Counted from the first letter of the stretch, positions 10,901 through 24,136 are shown. The stretch is 64,000 nucleotides of DNA from Aalborg-AAW-1 sp964458335 (GCA_964458335.1 CAYWIJ010000005.1:1-64000); one strand, 5' to 3'. The notes: a model not told the origin generated them from the letters alone. Translations and numbers: made by a program.

Positions 10901-13900
10901 TCATCAACAGACTCATGTACAGCTTCATATGGAGAGCCAGTTCCATTGGTAAAATTGAGTGATATGTCATTCCCTTGGTTTGATGCATTTGCTTGTTGGT
11001 TAGAGCATATAGGTGTACCCAAAGTAACTTTTGATTTTAAGAATGCACAAGGTCCTGTATTTATCCCATGAGCATTGAAGGATTTTGTTTCAGGGCAGAG
11101 TTCATTAGATAGTTATCAATTTAATACGATACCAGCTCCAAGTTTAACAGCCTCAGAACAAGAGTTAGTGAATAGTCTTGATCTTTCTCTTAGTACACAA
11201 TCGTATGCATTAGAAGATAATGTGCCTTTGGATTTGAGGCCCACTCTCCTCTTGACTCAAAAAAATGATATCAAACCACTGCAACTACGTATTACTTCTA
11301 CGGGAGATACTTGTGTAATGATCAATACTACAAATACTTGTACCACACCATTTCAAAAAATTATTACTGACAAGAATTATATTTCTCCGTATATAGTGCC
11401 AGTACAACCAAAAGCTTGAGTAAGTACTCTTATCATTCAAATTTGCCAATGATTGATATGTGCAACTCAGACATTGCCTTATTTCATCACACCAGGTCCT
11501 CTTACGCAAGCTAGTATCTTCCTTCCTTATGACAAACTCCTTTCTCAAAGCCAAATTCCAGTTATTGTAGAATGAAAAGATAAACATAATAATCGTCTAA
11601 CCACTGTCCTGTCTCCTGTAACTCTCTCTACTGATCAAGGTAATTTTGTTGGAGGATCAACGTGATATACCTATTCTAATCTTCGTGATTATGTACAACT
11701 CAATGTACCAAAGGTAGAAGATAAACAAGACATTAATCTCAATCTCTATAATAAAGATACTACACTCCTTGCAAACAAAAAGTTATCAGTCTATTCTGGA
11801 TCAATAGCTGTAGTATCTTCAAATAATTATTATACTCCTTCTACAACATCTATTACCTATACTCTTCCAAATAAAAAATCGCAACTATTCTTGGCAGATA
11901 ATCATATCAATATAGGATTGCTACCTCAACTATCACTCAAATTACAATCTTCTCATGGAGATATGTTGGCTTGACCAGTACTTGTACAATCAGAACAGGG
12001 ATTATTTTCTATCTATGAGAAAACTTTGTCTGACAATACATCTATTATTCCTTCTACGGGATTACAGCTGACAAATACTCTTATCTTTGATGGGACGAAG
12101 ACTATTTCTCTTGTCCTTCAACCAAAATTGAATAAAAATATTGGGTCAGATGTTCTTGTTTTTCTTTTCCCTGATGGATCAGAACAGCGTATTCCAGTTG
12201 TTATTAAATCAGCTGAACAAGCTACACAGATTGTATTAGAAGCCAATACTACTAAAAAATTATTAGATAATAGTGTATCAGTCCCTATTGTGCTCCAACT
12301 TTTTGATGATTGGGGGAATAGAAGTCCTTATAGTCAGAATATTCAGTTAGATTCTTTTGGATCGTTATCAATTCAATGACCCTCTCTATTATCAGTAGTG
12401 GGAGGTATAGCACAATTTATTCTCAAGACAGATAATTTATGAGGACCATGATATATAAGAGCTACATGAGTTGGATCATGAAATCTTATTCCATGATTTT
12501 GGTCTACTCAAGTCAAAAAATCTATTATCCCTACTGCGAACATTAATGGACTGTATCTCAATATTGTAGGAGCAAGTCGATGAAATACAACTGATACAAC
12601 AGCAGATTATTTTGATATGATTCCAAAAATTCTCAAAACTTCAAAGGTTTTGGCAACAACAACGGAACTTATTGCACCTGAAGATGTACCAACAACTGTT
12701 ATCTCTATTTCTTCTCAAGGAGAGCTATGAGGAGGAGAGGCTGATCAGTGGATCGTAACGACTTCTTGATCTCATGTACTAGCTCAAAATCCATGAGAGA
12801 GAAAACAAGTGACATTGGGAATGATGACAGATCGATCTTGGACCTCTCAGCTTGTACAAGCTACAGAGTCTTATCCTGAAGACTTTACTCTTTATCCAAA
12901 AAATATTTGGGGAAATGGTTCTACAAATAGTACTCCAATACTCTACCTTGTAGATAGTACCGTGAGCTACGATCCCAATAAAAATACTTCCGTCGAGGAA
13001 GCAACTATAACTGCTAGTAATATATGACGAAGACATAATCAACAACATCTCACCCAATGGGGACAGTGAAAATCTGTCTGAGAAGCTACTCTTTTGAATG
13101 CTTCAGAATTTTTAGTAAATTATGGAGATCCACTTATTAGCAGAAAGGATAAGAATGCGGTTATTGCAGGAGCAAATGTTGATGCTTGACCTGGACAATT
13201 AATAGTAAGTGATACAACTAAAACAATAAAGAAGGCATTTGCTCTTGATGTTAATAATGATGGTTTAGAAGATATTGTTACTGTCTTTACTGATGGATCA
13301 GTAATTTGGTCGAAACAATATGGATGAAAAGATAGTATTTATGTAGAAATGTGACCACTTCTTCAAATTTATGGATCAATTAAAGATGTCTTTGGAGGTG
13401 ATACCCAATGAGATGGATTTGGTGATATTATTGTGCAGACGGAACAAGATGATTTGAGAGTATATACTAATGTATTAGGAATATTTAATGTTGATGGTTA
13501 CCCTGTTTGTCTCGATCAAGATCAAGAAGATGGATTGCCACAACGTATGTCGAATGTAGATCAACGATTCCTTGAAGATATGGATAATGATGGTGTGGTA
13601 GATATCGTACTCAATAAGAGTGGAGAGATTAGTATTGTCTATGGATGAAAATCTGGTAATGGTTACAGTTATATCTCTCAAGATACGATGAGATGTGATC
13701 CAAATTGGCAATCGAGACAAAAAAATCATGTAAAAATAGTTGATAATATAGGAGTACAACTTCAATCGTGAGCAACAGTTGATACGAGCTTGATTCGTTG
13801 GAAATGATTAACTCTCACAGAGAGTTTAGATGGTAGTGGAAATGTAGAAGATACGACAACTTCTAATCCATATATCGCTACTCAGATTGGTCAAGCATTT

Positions 13901-16900
13901 ACAGGTAATTTTTCAACTTGATTAAATATTGGTCAGTTTCCAATAGATGAGATTGTGTCACAAGCTAGCGCAAATCTTATGAAACGAAGTGTCTCTCCTG
14001 TTGATTTTATGCCAAGCTATGAAACACTTGCTCTGGATGATATAAGATATATTTCTGCTTCTCAACTTCAAAATTCTGATCAAGTTCGTGTGTATAAAAC
14101 CTACGAAAATCTGAGTTGATGAGTACTCAAAAAATGAAATATAGTAAAGGTAAAAGTAAAAATTACCTGACCAAGAAATGATGCGATGACGTATATTGAT
14201 CGTATTCAGTGACCATGGAATATTGTCATGAGCGGTAATGTGATCTCGTGATGGAATCCATGAAGTTTACCGTCTACTGCGACTTATAATAGTATATCTC
14301 CACAGGGAGACTTCTATTTTATTGTCGATAATATTACATTATGATCTACTGATACAGTGGAATTTTCGTACAATCTTGTCTTTCAATGAGGGGCTCCTAT
14401 CAAAATTGCTGTTTCTGATAGAAATCATGATGATTATCAGGATATATCTGTTTATCCTATTGATAGTTGTTCCAAGTTTTTGCGAACTTATACGAATACA
14501 AAATCATTACTGCAATCTTATAGATCGTATGAGAAAGAGTTTATTGATGTAGGCCAAAAATTAGAAGACTATTATAACACTACTCAAACAAATACTCAGA
14601 ATTATCTTTCGTGAATGACTAATAGTATTCAAAATATAGCTTCATGATGAAGTGCACAAGATATTTTCAACAATATCTGAGGTGAGACCATGTCATTTGG
14701 TAATTTCTTCAATCAAGTAGTAGGACAATGAGGATATAATTCATTTAATCTCAATGTTACCTTAATGGGTAATTTCGATACACAAGTTGGTCAAAGTATT
14801 AAAGAAACTCTCGACAATATTTGTTCATGATGAACCTCTCAAGATCAGTCCTGTAGTTCTGGATTACCTGTACCATTTAATATGTCATTCCTCAGTCCAG
14901 GTACTTTCAATATTATGGGATGTACACCTAAGTCCCCTAAAATAAAAGATATCTTCCCAGAAGATAATGGATTCCCTATTTTTGCTTTTCCAGCTACTTT
15001 ACAAGCTTGACCTGTAGCTCTTCCTTTACCATTTCCTTGGTGAGGTATTCAACAATGAGCAACAGATAATTATTGATATTATTGATTTCCATCTGATGGA
15101 TGAGTTTATCCATCTATGATTAGAATCTATCTATCTCCAACTTTGACTCAACAGATGGGTATTGCAATCTGTTTTGGTCCTCAAAAAGTAGGAAACAGTA
15201 TACCATCTCCTTTCAATGCTATTGCTTGAAACTGTATTGTCACAGCAGTCAAAACTCCTTCATGATCTTGTGATATTGATGATCCTAATAGTAATAATGG
15301 TAACAATGGGTTATCAGATCAGGATATCTTGGATTTAGCACAATTTGGACAATGTACTCAGACAACTTCTAATGGATGATCTACTCCAGCTACTTCAACC
15401 CCAACTTCTCCTTTTACTATGGTGACAGTCAATTCTAATGGAACGACAAGCAATCCATTCCCATCAGGTACTTATTTTGGTGTTATCAATTTTGAAAAGA
15501 CTCCTATTGTGCTTTCCGAGGGTGAGGTTGATGGATGAGTTGTTTTACAATGAGGAAAAGCAGTTTCTCCTCAGATTCAATGATGATGAGCTAAAGGATT
15601 GGTTGCCTGTATTGTGAATGACTGGCTAGACAGACAGACAAATTATATCATTAATAATTTTACGAATATGCAGATAGGAATCTATCTTCCTGACCTGACT
15701 CAGTTATGAAAAGGATTTGATACTCTGTGATCTCAGATTAGTACTCAAGAAGAGCAAATTCCAAATAGTCCAGATATTGCTAACAATATTAATACATTCT
15801 CAGGAAACCTTATCTCTCAAGTAAGAAATAGTACTATCAAACAGTCAGAAATCAATAACCTTTCTACAACTCTCAATAATCCCTTTAAGGAAATAGAAAA
15901 ATTATTTGAACAAACTCCGTTGATTAATATTAATACCCAAGATGTGGTAGTAAATGTTCCTATGATCTATAGTGAAGATATTACAAGATATGAAGCTCAC
16001 CTCAAATCATGGATAGAGAGGAATAAACAGACTGCTGCTGATCGACAATCTCTGATACAAGGAGTGTTGGGTGTATGTTCGCAGCAGGCAGGAATATGAT
16101 CATGAAATCCTGCAGATCCTAATATCATTAACAGTATAAAGACTTGAATCCAGACCAAAAAAACAGAGTTGACTAATGATCGTACTCTTGCTCAACAATG
16201 TCAGCAACAGAATCGGGAATGATCTCAATGTACTTCTTTAAGCATTAAATATGATGGCGTATCTCCTCAGAATGATAAGGTGCTACTTGATGTGCTAGAT
16301 AGTAAATTGAGTATTATGGATTGATGTTTCGAGATTGTGGGTGGATCGCTGAGTGCAAGTCTTAGTAGTATAATAAGTATTACCAGTCAATCAGAAGCAT
16401 TTGAGAATAGAGTAAGAGAAAATATCAAAGTATTGGATCAATATAAGAGATTTCCATTACAATTATATCAATGGATTCATGTGACTGATAGATACCTTTG
16501 AGAAATTGCTAGTATGGTAGAAAATTTCCTTGGATATATCAATACATGGCTTAATATGAATGCAACAAGATTTGAACAATATGTGGATGCTATTATTACG
16601 ATTTCAACAGCATTAGAGACATGGCAAGCGATTCTTGATCTTAGTGTGGATCGACAGAAAAAATGTTCTACTTGTACGGTAGATAGCTATGATGCTTATG
16701 CATGTAGTCTTGGTTTTCTTTGTGGAGAATTGAAACTCCCAATATTAAAATTGCCACCATTTAAGATACCAAATATCTATATTGATCTCAGTCATATTGA
16801 TTTAGGTATGGATATCCTTTTGCCAAATTTCCAATTTGTACCAACATCAGTACCTCTCATAGAGATTCCTGATCTTCCACAACCTCCAAATATTGTTGTA

Positions 16901-19900
16901 GATTGAAATATAGCATGATGAGCACTTGATATCAGTAAAATACAAGATATTCAAAAAATATTAGATCAGTTTAGTCAACTATTCGCAACTCAGATACCAC
17001 TATCAGTACCGACGATACCACTTTTGCCATCACCACCAACACTTCCAGAATTGCCCTCATTTATACCAAATATCAATGTAGAGTTACCTGTTTTACCTCC
17101 AGCTCCCAAACTTCCAAGAATTGCTCCTGAGATTGAAACAGTTATCAATGTAGTAAGTTTCTTTAGTGATTTGTATTGTATTGTAAAGTGAGGAATAGGA
17201 TTAGTAGGAGAAAAAAATGTGAAAACAAGGATAGAACAACTTACACAAAGGACGCGAGAAATTCCTCTTTTCGATAATATCAATCTTACAAAAGATATGT
17301 CATATCAACAAGATAAATTGGAATGATTTGATTTTCAAATAGATGCTTTCTTAAATTTTACTATGAATTTTACAGGTGTCTATGATCTTATCAAACAGAT
17401 TGCTGATATGATCAATACTCAAACTAAGAAACTTACTGATTGGAATCCCAATGAGAGTATAGGAACAAATAAACTTCAAGAATATGTGAACGATGTAAAT
17501 AGTACGACTCAACAAAATATTGATCTAGCAAATCCTTTTGGATATGTAGAAGATAAAAATCTTGTTGCTCTTGCACAAGAACAAAATACGATTAAAGAGA
17601 TTACTAATTATATGTCTAATCTTTCACAAACTCCACCTGATAAAAAAGAAGTATTACATAATCTTGTCGCCCGTATAGAGACTCAATCATCATTTAAACC
17701 ACAAACAGAGCAAATAAATACACTTCAACAACAAGTAGTAGGATCGTTGACAGAGTCTCGTACGCAATTACAGAATCTTTCTTATAAAGTGGAAAATTAT
17801 GATACTTTCCTTGATTCTCTCAATCAACAAACTAGTTATTCTCTTTATAACGGTAGTGGAGTATATGGTGCGGAATTGTTAGAAAATGAAAAGAATGTTG
17901 AACTTCCAAAAGAATCATTGATGAATGATTATATTGCTTTGCAAAGAAAACTTTTGTCAAATTATGATAAATGATTGTATCAAGTACAAAATTCTTCAAA
18001 CCAGAATGATGTCAAAAATATAAGAACAGAAATTGCATATCTTGATAAGTGATTGTCGCTTGTTAATGGATTATATCGTGATGATACAAGTTCTATACAT
18101 CAACTCTCTACATTACAAAGAGAATATAATGCGTTAGATAATTTGCAATATAATAATCAAGCTGCAGTCTGTTCAACTCTAGGTGATATAACGAGTAGTA
18201 CAGCAACATTGGCAGATAGTATGCTCAATCTTTATCCTAGTACGATGATGACGGCTCAAGTTGGAGGATGAGGTTCAACATCATCATCAACCTCCTCATT
18301 TAGTAGTAATTTATATGACTTTACGAGTTATAACAATAAAGTAATGATACCATATCCACAGGGTACAGGTACTCGTTATATCGATGTGATACAATCAGAC
18401 TATTTTTCGAATCGTAATCAATGATATCAAGTTACTGAGTTGAATGATGATCACGAAAAAGATGTGATTCATCGAGATCAATCACAAGTTTGGATCAAAT
18501 ATGGACAACAAAATACTTCTCATATTAGTCCAACATTACATACTACTACTACAAAATATTATGTAGCACCACTATGGGATGAAGAGAATGAACGAGAGGA
18601 GAGATCAGATAAAAATGGTTATCTTACCGTCAATGGAACATCCTTTAAGATATATGCACCAGATTGGTCAGTGAAAAATCTTCGTGTTAGATCACAAGAC
18701 TATGATTCCTTTACTATCTCATGGACAAATTCTGCTAGACAACAATCAGTCGATGGATATCTCTTGGAAATCAATATGATACCTGATCTTTATCATCTGA
18801 AAGTACATAATGATATCCCTAAAAATCTTCAATCTCGCTATGTATTGTTAGTGCCAGACATGACAGATATAGACGATGCTTATCTTGCAATTCATAATCA
18901 ACTTAATAGTAAAAAAATAAAAAATCTTGTACCTGACACAGTGATCGATATTGTCCCATATAATGTTGATGCTGGACAGGTTAGTTATACTTTTACTGAC
19001 CTTGAAAGAGCCTGGTATTATACTCGTATTACGAGTTTAGCGTCTAATGGATCGAAAAATCCTATCTATATGCCATCAAGTCCTTGGTCTCATCATGTGG
19101 TAGCTGGACAACAATTGATTGCTGATACAGATGGTCCTACTCCTGAAGTTCGCTTGGTGAGAGAAAAAACGAATGGTCTAATTGATACATGATTACAGCC
19201 ACAAGGGATTGTTAATACAATGTATAGATTAGAAGTTACTCGGGATGATCCAAGTGGAGTATTGGACAACTGGATTACAACAGCATCTGGAGATGTTCTT
19301 TCTACTCAATCAGGTGCCACTAACACTTTGTCAGATCTTTATTTTGTTTCTAATCAAAATATTCAATATCGTATTGGAGCAAAAGATAGTAGTAATAATA
19401 AATCTACTGAAACAGTGTTATTGACTATTACAGTTCCTACTATTCAGATTGATGATATTATCCAAGATAATATGATCCCATGATGACTCAATATTCTTTC
19501 GTCTCTTAGTAAGGGAATGGACGATGGTATTGTAAAATTTGAGAGAAAAAGAAATAATATCTGGACGACATTGTCAAACCCTATGCTTTCATGATCTACT
19601 CCAAATACTTTCTTGTATCCATTATGATTTGATCAGACACTGGTGACAGGAGGAGTCTATAATCAATCACAGGGTATTGAATTCTTTGCTTCTGATGGAT
19701 CAACTATTGCTACTATGAATAATGAAGATGGCCAGATTACTATCATGCCAAAGTATAGTGATACAGTACAAATCAAACCTGATATCTCTTCACAAGTACC
19801 AGCGATTATACTCTATGATATGATTCAACATACGAATCTGTTTATTATCAAACCTAAAACAATTCAAAGTTCACTTCAGGCTATCTATCCTTATTCTATA

Positions 19901-20137
19901 CAAGCATTAACTTGAAGTCAGTATGGTAGTTTTGCTTGATGATCTTGTATCATGAATACGAGCAATGAGTGTGTAGTAGTGATGAATACGGTTGGAGATA
20001 TTGTGATCCCATCACCTTATCATACTTCCCAAAAAGCTACTACCTATCATTTCTCTGACGGAATGACAAGTATGGGTATTGCAACATCAGTAGGTACTCA
20101 AGTAGGAATACTGCATTTTACTGCTACATTGCCATAA
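7946..20137 (+). CDS. Giant membrane-anchored/secreted multidomain protein (4,063 aa)
   Basis: A single frame open for 4,063 codons when TGA is glycine, with no TAA or TAG until 20135. An N-terminal hydrophobic helix (KITALVIVYLIARLY, residues 9-23) serves as signal or anchor. Residues about 110-170 (LEGVILVGDKIPLPVVN..., PYTDFDDPKFYRD) weakly resemble the core strand of gingipain-type C25 peptidases, but I could not place a catalytic His/Cys pair. Residues about 1764-1898 hold three FG-GAP/VCBS calcium repeats (DVNNDGLEDIV, DTQGDGFGDII, DMDNDGVVDIV). Residues about 2930-3065 are a Pro-rich stalk. Residues about 3140-3450 contain Gln/Asn-rich helical segments. An FN3-like module (LRVRSQDYDSFTISW) lies near residue 3577. 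It is probably an extracellular adhesion or host-contact protein. It overlaps the next gene by one base. Confidence 0.85.
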
Positions 20138-21018
20138 TGAAAAAATTCTTTCTGATTCTTATGATGCTGATGAGTGTATGAATACCTCATGTTTTTGCAG
20201 AGACAGTAGAAGCTGGATGTAATCTTTATGCTGAATCTGATTCAGCTATTACTGATCAATCATTTAGTGCTTTTACATCTATCTATCCAGCAAAATTACT
20301 TGCTGTAGCACAAAAAAATCATAAGAATTATTGTTGTAGGGATTATAATATGAAGATAAGTGCTGAAGTAGAAAATTATTGTAATAATAATGCTACTGAT
20401 ACCTATGTTACTTCTCCTTGGTTATTTGATCATCTTATTGATGTAGGATTTAGATATTTAGATGGAGTAGAAGATTTACAATATGAATGAGCTCCATTGG
20501 ATAATAAGGGAAAGGAACGAAGAGAAAAGATAACAGTATATGGAACGAATCCTAATGGATCTATACCGTTAGCTATTATGAATGATTATACTACCTATTG
20601 GTGAGATAGAAATAAAGATCTTAATATGGTACAATCTGCTACCCAAAATTGTACTGATTCAAAAGAAAGACTTAGTGAATACAATACACAACGAGATTCT
20701 CTGTCGTTAGTGCAGAAATATTTTGCAATTTGTGAATTGAGCGCATGTTTAGTAGGTAATAATGATCAGAAAAGTGCTTTCTTTAGTAAATGTCAGCAGC
20801 TCTCATTTCAAAGAATAGTACAAGAAGATGAATATGTGCAAGCGGTTATCATCCATCAGGGACAACAAGCTATTGCTACGAATTTTAATGCGTATGCTCG
20901 TGGATATATGAATCATAATAGATTGGATGCTCTCTTAGAAAAAATTGTTATGATGGCAAAAGGTATAGGATTTGTCGATAGTAAAGTCCCAGAGATGACA
21001 AGAATGTGTAGTGCGTAG
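20137..21018 (+). CDS. Secreted Cys-containing protein of unknown function, coupled to the giant gene
   Basis: A 293-aa protein with a typical signal peptide (MKKFFLILMMLMSVGIPHVFA, one TGA glycine) and cleavage expected after VFA. The mature part has about ten cysteines, including a CC pair near residue 67 and CELSAC near residue 205, suggesting disulfides. The segment before the C-terminus is helical. I recognise no family. The start ATG shares its A with the TAA of the 4,063-aa protein (TAATG), so the two are probably translationally coupled and may act as partners at the cell surface. Confidence 0.8.
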
Positions 21019-21055
21019 AGAAAATTAAGAGTTGACAGTGTAAAATTAAATTTTC
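21019..21055 (+). repeat. Degenerate 7-bp-periodic intergenic repeat
   Basis: Directly after the 20137-21018 stop: aattaag-agttgac-agtgtaa-aattaaa. It is one of the heptamer-like border tracts described in findings. Confidence 0.4.
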
Positions 21056-21133
21056 TTATCATTGTATTAACCTTGCATACGATAGTGCTTTTCCGTATCA
21101 TAAAGCGTTATTTACATTGTATACAAATAGTCT

Positions 21134-22615
21134 ATGTCAGGAGCAAATAATAACGTTATCTTACGTTTTGATAATGTGTCGTTTCACTATGGGGAGGATA
21201 ATAAGAAAAAAGTGATCCTCGAGGAAGCAGATTTTTCGATTAGAGAAAACACCAAGATCACGATCATGGGACAAAATGGAGCGTGAAAATCTACTATCTT
21301 CAAGATGATACTCGGAGAACTAACACCTCAGTCAGGAAAGATCAATATTTCTCAAGGTACAAAAATAGCGATTTCCAGACAAGTAATTCCACGTGATCAG
21401 ATCGAGATGACAGTCAGAGAGTGGTTCGAGACAGCATTCGATGAGAAAGATTACCAACTTGATAAAAAAATTGGTGATATACTCAAAGAAGTAAATCTCA
21501 ATGCATCATTGGATAAACAATTGAAAGACTTTTCAGGATGACAACAAGCCAGATTACTTCTTGCTTATGCTCTTATCCAAAAACCTGATATTCTACTTCT
21601 TGATGAGCCAACGAATAATCTCGATAAAAATGGTATTGGAGAACTGATTACTTTCTTGATGATGTATGAGAAGACAGTCGTAGTAATTTCTCATGATGCA
21701 GATTTTTTGAATCTGTTTACGGAAGGAGTATTGTATCTGAATGTAATGAAACAGAAAGTAGAACAATATTGGTGAGACTACAATGATGTACAAGAACAGA
21801 TCACTGCTCAGATTGAAAAAGAGCAGATGTTGAATGCTCGTGAAGAGAAAAGAATTGCTGATGCGAAAGATAAAATCAATTTCTTCGCAAATAAAGGAGG
21901 TAAAATGCGTAAGATAGCCAATAAAATGCGTGATGAGGTAGAAGAAGCAGAAGATAATAAGGTTGATGTTCGTAAAGATGATAAGACGATCAAACTCTTT
22001 GATATTCCTTTCGATAATTATATCGGACCTATCGTAACGGTGAATAATGTCGAGTTAATGAATACAGAAATGATGGAAACTCAAGTATATCATCTCCAGT
22101 TCCCACTTGAAGCTAAAAAAGGAGATAGATATATCCTTGCAGGACCAAATGGTATAGGAAAATCTACTCTTCTCAAAAGACTCATCAATGCACATGATGA
22201 GAATGCTATGATCCACGATAATGTGAAAGTAGGATATTATAGTCAGGATTTTTCTGACTTAGATATGAATATGACTCCTTGGGATGCAATGCATGAAATG
22301 TCGAATGAAGTCACTGATCAAGAAGTCTACAAAGTAGCATCTGCCTTACTTCTGACTGGAGAAGTACTCAAAAACCCTATCTATATGATGTCAGAAGGTC
22401 AGAAATGACTTCTTTGTTATGCGAGATTTGTGATCCAAAGACCTGATTTGCTTATCTTGGATGAACCATCAAACCATATCAACTTCCGTCACTTACCAGT
22501 GATAGCTCAAGCGATCAATAACTATAAAGGAGCTATTATTATGGTGAGTCATGATGAGAATTTTGTGAGTCAGATTGATGATGTACAGGAAATTGATCTA
22601 GGAAGATTGATATAG
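21134..22615 (+). CDS. ABC-F family ATP-binding protein (ribosome-associated type)
   Basis: A soluble 493-aa protein with two nucleotide-binding domains and no membrane segment. This is the ABC-F layout of proteins such as EttA and Uup, which act on the ribosome. NBD1: Walker A GQNGAGKST near residues 47-55, with the TGA glycine at 21284-21286; signature FSGGQQ with TGA at 21539-21541; Walker B ILLLDEPTN; ISHD switch. A charged linker with KGGKMRKIANKMRDE separates the halves. NBD2: Walker A GPNGIGKST, degenerate signature MSEGQKG, Walker B LLILDEPSN, SHDE. Conserved glycines at TGA codons make this one of the best proofs of the code. The exact subfamily is not assignable by eye. Confidence 0.92.
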
Positions 22616-22645
22616 TTGAACGTTAAGAGTGGAAAGTATATCGTC
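22616..22645 (+). repeat. Degenerate 7-bp-periodic intergenic repeat
   Basis: After the ABC-F stop: gttgaac-gttaaga-gtggaaa-gtatatc. Same border-tract type as at 4486. Confidence 0.35.
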
Positions 22646-22731
22646 ATTGCTGAGGGAAAAGGAACGACGACATAATCTTGAGTATACTTCCTTATAACGA
22701 CTGTCTTTTAATTATTTATGATAATAGAATT

Positions 22732-23226
22732 ATGAATTATACCATCGATATGCTCCTCGGAGCAATTAATAATGAATATAGAATCTTAAAACACTTATGA
22801 ACAAAAGTAAACGAAGCGAATAAAGATCATCGTATCGCTGAGAATACGAGATCTGCAGAAGAGCTTATGAAATATCTTGCTTTTCAATCGCCTGCTCAGA
22901 TTAATTTAGGTGTAGTGTGATCATGGGATCAAAATATTTATGGAGATTGGACAAGTAAGGCAGAGGGATTTTCTTACAAAGATTTTGCTGACAAGGTGGA
23001 TGAAGCGGTTCAGTATATTGAATCTGCACTCAGATCTCTGTCAGAAGAACAACTTGCTGAAACTATTTCTCTCTGGGGAATGACGATGACGAGAACAGAA
23101 TTCTTTGTAAATTATTTCTTGGTGTTCTTAGGTGCATATAAGACACAATTTTTCTTGATTATCAAATCTTCAGGTGATACCACCTTAGGAACCAGTAATC
23201 TTCGAGGTGGAGTAGATGCTCAGTAG
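22732..23226 (+). CDS. DinB-like four-helix-bundle protein
   Basis: A soluble 164-aa, largely helical protein. The layout fits the DinB/YfiT-like bundle: an N-terminal helix with MLLGAINNEYRILKHL, a middle helix (FADKVDEAVQYIESALRSL), and a C-terminal TRTEFFVNYFLVFLGAYKTQFFLIIKSSG helix pair, which resembles the DinB ending where the protein is told to keep the molecule at home. DinB-like proteins are metal-dependent transferases or of unknown role. The usual three-His metal site is not evident: only scattered histidines occur, near residues 24 and 33. I infer the fold rather than an activity. The ATG at 22719 is out of frame. Confidence 0.55.
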
Positions 23227-23251
23227 TTTTATTTTATAAGTATCTTGTGAT

Positions 23252-23449
23252 ATGAAATTATTTGCTTTGATGTTCTTGAGTAGTGGATTGATAATAGTTG
23301 CAGGATGTACAACAGCAAAACCTATTGAATTTGAAGAAGAACCAATCACTCCAGTTCAAACAATAAATCAAGAAGAACCTACTTTTGAACCAGAGATTCC
23401 AATAACAACAGATGAAGAGATTGTTACCCAGCCTGATACGAGTTTGTAG
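23252..23449 (+). CDS. Small acidic lipoprotein
   Basis: A 65-aa precursor. The signal peptide ends in a lipobox (IVAGC, Cys19), so the mature protein is lipid-anchored. The remaining roughly 46 residues are Pro/Glu/Thr-rich and presumably disordered (EFEEEPITPVQ, EPEIPITTDEE). It ends in TAG. It lies 25 bp after the DinB-like gene and 65 bp before the DUF4230 gene. Function unknown; possibly a short surface spacer. Confidence 0.75.
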   Translation: MKLFALMFLSSGLIIVAGCTTAKPIEFEEEPITPVQTINQEEPTFEPEIPITTDEEIVTQPDTSL

Positions 23450-23514
23450 TCGTTTTCCTTTTGTACCTTGCGTTAAAACAGGATGACACAAGAATTTACT
23501 ATTTTCTTTCATCA

Positions 23515-24135
23515 ATGAAAAATTTCCTCTTTCTTGTTATATGATTACTTCTTGGTATAGGTGGATTGTTTGCTGCGTATTTCTACCGAAATCAATCACA
23601 GTCTCAGTATATTATGATGACAACGTCTACTATTGTCGATAAACTTCAATCTACTAGTAAGCTCAGTAGTGCAAGTATGACGGTAACGAAGATTTTAGAA
23701 TCCAAAAAAGATTTATCTGACACATTATTAGGGTTTGAGATCCTTGGTCAGATTGAGAAAGTGCTATTTGACGATAAGATGATTATGACGGTTGAAGGAG
23801 TCGTTAATGCTGGTATTGACTTGAGTAAAATTACTACAGGTGATGTCCAAGTCGTTCATGAAGGAACAGATACCATCATCAAGATTAATCTTCCAGAAGC
23901 AGAGATTTTCGATGTCTATCTGACGGAGAAGACGAAACCATTTGAACGTTCACTGGGTATTCTCTCGAAAGGTGATGTGAATTTGGAGACGCAGATGAGA
24001 AATCAAGCTATCCAAGCAATTAGAGGAGAAGCATTAAGCTGAACCCTACTTGAACAAGCGACAACGAGTGCTCAAGGGACTATTACTCAACTGCTTCATA
24101 CGATTGATAGTAGTTATGTGATAGAGTATTTGTAA
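23515..24135 (+). CDS. DUF4230-type membrane-anchored protein
   Basis: A 206-aa protein with one N-terminal membrane segment (FLFLVIGLLLGIGGLFAAYF, residues 4-23, one TGA glycine) and an extracytoplasmic domain. The order TIVDKLQSTSKLSSASMTV, then VEGVVNAGIDLSKI, then IKINLPEAEIFDVYL matches the DUF4230 family. DUF4230 proteins are single-pass envelope proteins of unknown role. The start ATG at 23515 puts the membrane helix right at the N-terminus. It is followed by a hairpin at 24137-24167. Confidence 0.75.
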
Positions 24136-24136
24136 A

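Noticed and set aside
14322..14552. 76-codon plus-strand ORF inside the giant gene
   Set aside because: It is in a different frame from the long gene and has no start context or family match.
7946..20137. A run of a dozen or more short genes or a decayed pseudogene
   Set aside because: The pieces are all in one frame and are separated only by TGA, which is glycine here. No TAA, TAG or frameshift occurs.
4165..21541. TGA as selenocysteine or tryptophan
   Set aside because: TGA is far too frequent for selenocysteine, has no SECIS context, and falls on invariant glycines, not tryptophans.
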